This document shows positions 60,375-64,000 of a stretch of 64,000 nucleotides of DNA, piece after piece. Made by a program: the position numbers and the translations under genes. The notes under the pieces were generated by a model. The model was not told the origin of the DNA. It searched no databases and saw only the letters and a list, made by a program, of their open reading frames with translations. The stretch's first letter is position 1. The number at the start of each line of letters is the position of its first letter. This DNA is from JBMOKU01 sp049324315. Its GTDB lineage: Bacteria; Bacillota; Clostridia; Peptostreptococcales; Thermotaleaceae. The stretch lies in contig JBMOKU010000053.1 of the NCBI GenBank assembly GCA_049324315.1, positions 158,179-222,178 on the forward strand. The letters are read 5' to 3'.

Positions 60375-63212
60375 TTACTTCCCATAAAGGGGAAGAATCT
60401 CATAAGTTACTTTATTATCGTTCACTGTAAAAATCATGGTATCCAGTTGTGTAAAGATATCAAACGCATCTACCTCTGGATAAGATTTAAGTGCTACATA
60501 GTGAATACCATCTTCTAGTTTTACCTCATAACTGCTTTTTCCACCATACAGTACCCATACGTCCACGCCTTTATCCTCACGCAGTTTTTCTAGAGTATCT
60601 GTAAAGAGTTTTTCTTCTAGCTTATCTTTAAAGGTTAACTGTTTTGGCAGCGTAATAAATATGTTTTTTGCATCAATGGTTTCTAGTGTTTGTAATAGCC
60701 AAGGCCATTGATTCCAGTTGGTTTCTCTCAGGCCGCCTTTGCTGTTATCCAGTTTAATAAACCCACTGCTTCCGTACTTGGTATAGGAATATCCGCTGTC
60801 AGCAAGCATGACCGGGTTCTTCAGTTGGCTGCTCAGCGATGCATCGATGGATTCAGTGAATATATTCAAGGAGGCAGTTTGGTTGACGGTATCAGCCATC
60901 TTTGTTATGGTCATATTATCCAGCAGCGTATCAATACCTGCTACCTTACCATGGGCAAAGAAACGGAAAGAACTCTTGCCTTCCAATTCAGCCTTTGTAT
61001 TGCGAGAATCAGCAGCTTTTGTTACAGGCGCTGGTACTGTACCTTGGAACGACATGGGATAAGATGCTGTTAACTGATCCAGGTAGACCCTTCCTGCGTT
61101 TTTGTATGCTGGGTTTATTTGTACCAGATAGATTCTTTCTAAACGAATCGGTGCTTTTAGCGATTCTGGGACCTTGGCTTCTACATAACTCCAGCCTTGC
61201 CAGTTGATGGTGTTTGATAGGGTGATATTTTCTGAAACACCTGTGCTATCGGTGATCTTTGCCTTTAAGGCATGACCGCCTCCTTCATTTCCGTACACCC
61301 ACAAACCGATTTTTTCCGGACGTTTATCTAATACGATACCGTTATTGTCAAATACAAGATAGGCGGCTCTGGTGGCGTCGGTGGTGGTAAAGTCATAGGC
61401 CAGATCGCCAGCGAACTGCCCAGATTTTCCAAAGGGGCTGAGTCCATAGCTGCCTGTTACTTCAGCAGGATAGGATAAAAATGATCCGTTGATTTTTTCA
61501 AAATCATGGATGAGCGTTTCTTGGGATCCTACCACTACAGGAAGATAAGCTTTTAGTTCACCGTAGGATGCCGTGATAATTCCCGTACCACTTTGTCCGG
61601 ATGCTGTGAATACATTGCTTCCATTCATGCTACCAAGCCCGGTAGGAACATCAAAACGGATTCCGCCTGCTTCCACGGAGGCACTGTATCCCATGCTGTC
61701 TACTGCCTTCACTTGAATGGAGGCTTGACCGTTTGGTGCTAGATTCAGCTGGGATGGGGCGAGCACCAGGGCGGAGGGGTTATCCAGTGCCCGCATTTCA
61801 ATGACTGCCTGAGCACCAGCATATTCTGCCGTGATTGTGGCTTTACCTGGTGAAGTCGGGACAAAAACACCGCTGCTGACCGTACCGGACACGCCGCTGA
61901 CCTGCCATTTTACATTGCTGAAATCAACGGATACGGGGTTGTAATTCTCATCATATCCGGTTACTGTGAGTTTCCTTGGCGTATTGATAAATACATTTTG
62001 ATCTTTGCTTTGAAGTTTGATTCCCTTTAACTGTGTTTTGGGGGCTGTGCTAACAATACCGATACCATTGGTGATTCTTCTTTCGGCACCGTCAGAAAGG
62101 TTATTGACAACAATCTTGTTTTGATCGCCCAAAGGTCTGAGGACCATATCTGTTGAACCGCCTCCGTCAAGGTTGATAGCATCATAAGCTCCTAGACTGG
62201 ACATAATTTGTGCCAGTTCAATTTGAGATACCCCTGTAAATGAGGAAGTTCGACCATCGATGGTAACAAGGATGACTTCTTTTCTATCTTGAGAAATACC
62301 CAACGCGGTTCTTGGGTTATTGCCTTTGATATCGTGGGTGAAGCTGCTCAAGGGAGTACCGTTTTTTACCAATACAGCACCACCGCCCATGGATAGGGCA
62401 AGATTCTCTATATTGAGATCGGATACGTTTGAATAAGTTACAGAATCCCCTACGCTGAAGAATTCCTGAATCTGTGCTGCATAGGCACCGGTAGCAAAGA
62501 CTACATAGCCATCTCCTGGGATGGGGTTACCCGTACTGCCAGCAGGGTAGATTCCCTGTACGATGCCGTTAGAAACCGCCATTTCTACAGCACTGGTAAG
62601 CTTGCTGCTCAGTGGTGGTGTGGCATAGCCCCATTTAGCTGTGTAGATGACGGCGATTTCCGGTTGTTCTGTTTCTTTATTGACAGCGCCAATCGATAGG
62701 GTTGATTGGGTACTCGTATTGGTCACTGTTATTTGGGGGAGTGTCCAGTTTGTGATAAAAGGCTGCTCATCCTTCGTTACGTTAAAGGTTGCCATTTGTT
62801 CCGGTATGTAGAAGGGTGTGGTGATTAATTCTCCGTCTTTTACCATAGGGCCAAGTGCTGCAGCGCCTTGGGTATTAAAGAAATCTCCGTTAATGGCACC
62901 GACTACATGCTCACTTTGATTGACTATCTGGGATAGTTTTTCTCGGGTGCCGATTCCATTCTGATTTAACAGAAGGTCCAAGGAAACATCCTGGTCGCTG
63001 ATATTTGCTCTTAATACATGGATATTCAACCATCCACTGTCCGTAAAGCGGAGAAGATGTTCGTGTTTGACACCTTTCCCGATAAATTCTTCGTTTTTTT
63101 CTTCATAAATTGTGGTAGTCCAATCAGCAAAGGCGTAGGGATGAATCATGGTAGATAACAGGGTGAGTAGTAAAGCCAATGATACAATGAGCTTACTGGA
63201 TTTTTTCATCAT
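60375..63212 (-). CDS. Secreted phosphodiester glycosidase (NAGPA)-domain protein with Ig-like modules
   Basis: About 945 residues. A signal peptide (MKKSSKLIVSLALLLTLLST, cleaved near AFA) is followed by a NAGPA-type domain (about 35-390) with VVGAINGDFFNTQGAAALGP, NPRTALGISQDRKEVILVTI and INLDGGGSTDMVLR. Then come BIG-type bacterial Ig-like repeats (about 400-570), a jelly-roll-like module (about 580-740) and a C-terminal domain that may bind or cut surface glycans. AAAGGAG puts the start at the ATG at 63212, not at the TTG at 63239. It probably acts on wall glycophosphates; that is inference. Confidence 0.85.
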   Translation of the reverse strand: MMKKSSKLIVSLALLLTLLSTMIHPYAFADWTTTIYEEKNEEFIGKGVKHEHLLRFTDSGWLNIHVLRANISDQDVSLDLLLNQNGIGTREKLSQIVNQSEHVVGAINGDFFNTQGAAALGPMVKDGELITTPFYIPEQMATFNVTKDEQPFITNWTLPQITVTNTSTQSTLSIGAVNKETEQPEIAVIYTAKWGYATPPLSSKLTSAVEMAVSNGIVQGIYPAGSTGNPIPGDGYVVFATGAYAAQIQEFFSVGDSVTYSNVSDLNIENLALSMGGGAVLVKNGTPLSSFTHDIKGNNPRTALGISQDRKEVILVTIDGRTSSFTGVSQIELAQIMSSLGAYDAINLDGGGSTDMVLRPLGDQNKIVVNNLSDGAERRITNGIGIVSTAPKTQLKGIKLQSKDQNVFINTPRKLTVTGYDENYNPVSVDFSNVKWQVSGVSGTVSSGVFVPTSPGKATITAEYAGAQAVIEMRALDNPSALVLAPSQLNLAPNGQASIQVKAVDSMGYSASVEAGGIRFDVPTGLGSMNGSNVFTASGQSGTGIITASYGELKAYLPVVVGSQETLIHDFEKINGSFLSYPAEVTGSYGLSPFGKSGQFAGDLAYDFTTTDATRAAYLVFDNNGIVLDKRPEKIGLWVYGNEGGGHALKAKITDSTGVSENITLSNTINWQGWSYVEAKVPESLKAPIRLERIYLVQINPAYKNAGRVYLDQLTASYPMSFQGTVPAPVTKAADSRNTKAELEGKSSFRFFAHGKVAGIDTLLDNMTITKMADTVNQTASLNIFTESIDASLSSQLKNPVMLADSGYSYTKYGSSGFIKLDNSKGGLRETNWNQWPWLLQTLETIDAKNIFITLPKQLTFKDKLEEKLFTDTLEKLREDKGVDVWVLYGGKSSYEVKLEDGIHYVALKSYPEVDAFDIFTQLDTMIFTVNDNKVTYEILPLYGK

Positions 63213-63307
63213 TTCTTGCTCCTTTCTTACGGTTTCCAATTTTATTTCTTGTCTAAATACCCGGCTGCTTAGATACTTTATACATTAGGTGAACAAACCC
63301 CAACTTC

Positions 63308-63313
63308 ATTATA
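63308..63313 (-). promoter_or_regulatory. -10 box upstream of the secreted glycosidase gene
   Basis: TATAAT on the minus strand with only a weak TTTTTA 18 bases upstream. The leader is about 95 bases. Confidence 0.4.
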
Positions 63314-63364
63314 TCGGATAATCATTCAATATAAAAATTAAGAAGTTGTTACAGAAAATGACTA

Positions 63365-63393
63365 TTGCCATTTTTTACAATATATCGTATAAT
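63365..63393 (+). promoter_or_regulatory. SigA-type promoter of tRNA-Pro
   Basis: TTGCCA (63365-63370), exactly 17 bases, TATAAT (63388-63393), 17 bases before the tRNA. Confidence 0.85.
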
Positions 63394-63410
63394 GCTCTTG
63401 TAATCGTAGT

Positions 63411-63487
63411 CGGGGTGTAGCGCAGCTTGGTAGCGCGTCTGGTTCGGGACCAGAAGGCCGCAGGTTCAAGTCCTGTCACTCCGACCA
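63411..63487 (+). tRNA. tRNA-Pro (anticodon CGG)
   Basis: Acceptor stem CGGGGTG/CACTCCG, D arm with AGCGCAGCTTGGTAGCGC, anticodon stem TCTGG/CCAGA with loop TTCGGGA and CGG at 63445-63447, and a GGTTCAAGTCC T arm. The CCA end is encoded (63485-63487). Confidence 0.97.
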
Positions 63488-63648
63488 TGGATAACTAACC
63501 TTAAAGACTTGACTTATTTCATTATTTTGATTTCTATTTTAGAAAAGTCTATGTATTTGGTTAGCCGTATTCGGGTCATGCTTTAGGGTCAAAACATTAA
63601 AGCAAGGATCCTTTTTGTTTTTTGTTGTTATGTTGTGATTATAAAATG

Positions 63649-63757
63649 ATGCGACATTGAAAACCCGGGACAGCATGGAAACCGTCTCCTACATTGATTG
63701 ATGGGTGTGGCCACGTAGGGGCAGGTTTCCACGCCTGCCCGTTATATATTTTATTGA
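63649..63757. repeat. Repeat D, copy 3 (reversed)
   Basis: ATGCGACAT (63649-63657) then AAAACCCGGGACAGCATGGA and CAGGTTTCCACGCCTGCCCG: the reverse complement of copies 1 and 2. The far ATGTCGCAT end is missing. Confidence 0.82.
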
Positions 63758-63832
63758 CGTTTTTTGGCTATGAAAAGTTTCTTCATATTCATAAAAATAT
63801 AGGATATAATGTATTAGAGGTTAGCGAAATCC

Positions 63833-63895
63833 AAGACATGGGGACAGGGCCCCAGCCCGGTAAAAAGCGCACCGGACAGTGGACCAGTCCGAGAC
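63833..63895. repeat. Repeat A variant (reversed), like the one at 13462
   Basis: AAGACATGGGGACAGGGCCC, CCGGTAAAAAGCGCACCGG and ACAGTGGACCAGTCC. The same GGACTGGTCC / GGGGCCCTGTCCCC variant occurs only in the composite repeat before spoIID. Confidence 0.8.
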
Positions 63896-64000
63896 CACTG
63901 AAAAACGATGTAAATAAATGTAAGTCATTAAGTATTAATTGAATAAAAAAGCAAAAACCCCCTTAATTTGGTATAATGGAGTTGACAAGAAACCATAACC

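Larger units (their letters stand above)
63488..64000. other. Gene-free right end of the window
   Basis: It holds a reversed repeat D and an A variant (listed separately), AT-rich sequence and, at 63972-63977, a TATAAT that may belong to a gene beyond the window. No credible reading frame. Confidence 0.6.

Noticed and set aside
63694..63942. 82-codon frame at the right end
   Set aside because: It is translated repeats D and A, matching frames from the copies at 10.3 and 13.2 kb.

Overview
The window comes from a low-GC, spore-forming, flagellated member of the Clostridia. Sporulation genes (spoIID, spoIIQ, spoIIID, yyaC), flagellar rod genes and an mbl/mreB gene sit in an order close to the Bacillus subtilis atp-ywmB-murA-spoIID-spoIIQ-spoIIID-mbl-flhO-flhP-fabZ segment. 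The c subunit carries the residues of Na+-type rotors, and the operon holds both a double-hairpin and a single-hairpin c subunit, as known from Acetobacterium woodii. A genus cannot be named from this sequence alone.

Layout. (1) 245-8305: a complete F1Fo ATP synthase operon from promoter to terminator. (2) 8650-22849: a secreted hydrolase, a YueI-like protein, ywmB, murA, spoIID, spoIIQ, a reversed spoIIID, mbl/mreB, two flagellar hook-basal body genes, a rod-binding flgJ-like gene and fabZ. The gaps here are packed with small palindromic repeats (called A, B, C, D and H below) and hold two four-helix-bundle (S23/IVS-type) ORFs, each enclosed in its own inverted repeat. A type I toxin-antitoxin-like locus lies at 21433-21760. 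(3) 23018-50710: a surface-polysaccharide locus with Wzz-like, two polymerase/ligase-like and MurJ-like (possible Wzx) proteins, PglC/D/E/F-type genes for a bacillosamine-like initiating sugar, CapE/F/G for UDP-L-FucNAc, five glycosyltransferases, a radical SAM/SPASM protein paired with a pyruvyltransferase-family protein, and galE, galU and pgcA. (4) 50976-64000: a family protein of unknown function, small coiled-coil genes (one frameshifted), an AlbA_2 regulator, an accessory GrpE-Hsp70-J-like trio, an AEC transporter, yyaC, a large secreted phosphodiester-glycosidase-type protein, and tRNA-Pro(CGG).

How it fits together: the ATP synthase couples (probably Na+) gradient and ATP; murA, mbl and the spo genes belong to wall growth and engulfment; the flagellar genes build the rod; the glycan locus makes nucleotide sugars, initiates on a lipid carrier, extends, flips and polymerises. 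The least explained features are the inverted-repeat-flanked S23 cassettes with related ORF-less repeat arrays, the toxin-antitoxin-like locus, and a chaperone trio whose J-like domain lacks HPD. No transposase for the palindromic repeats is present in the window. All family calls were made by eye, without database searches.
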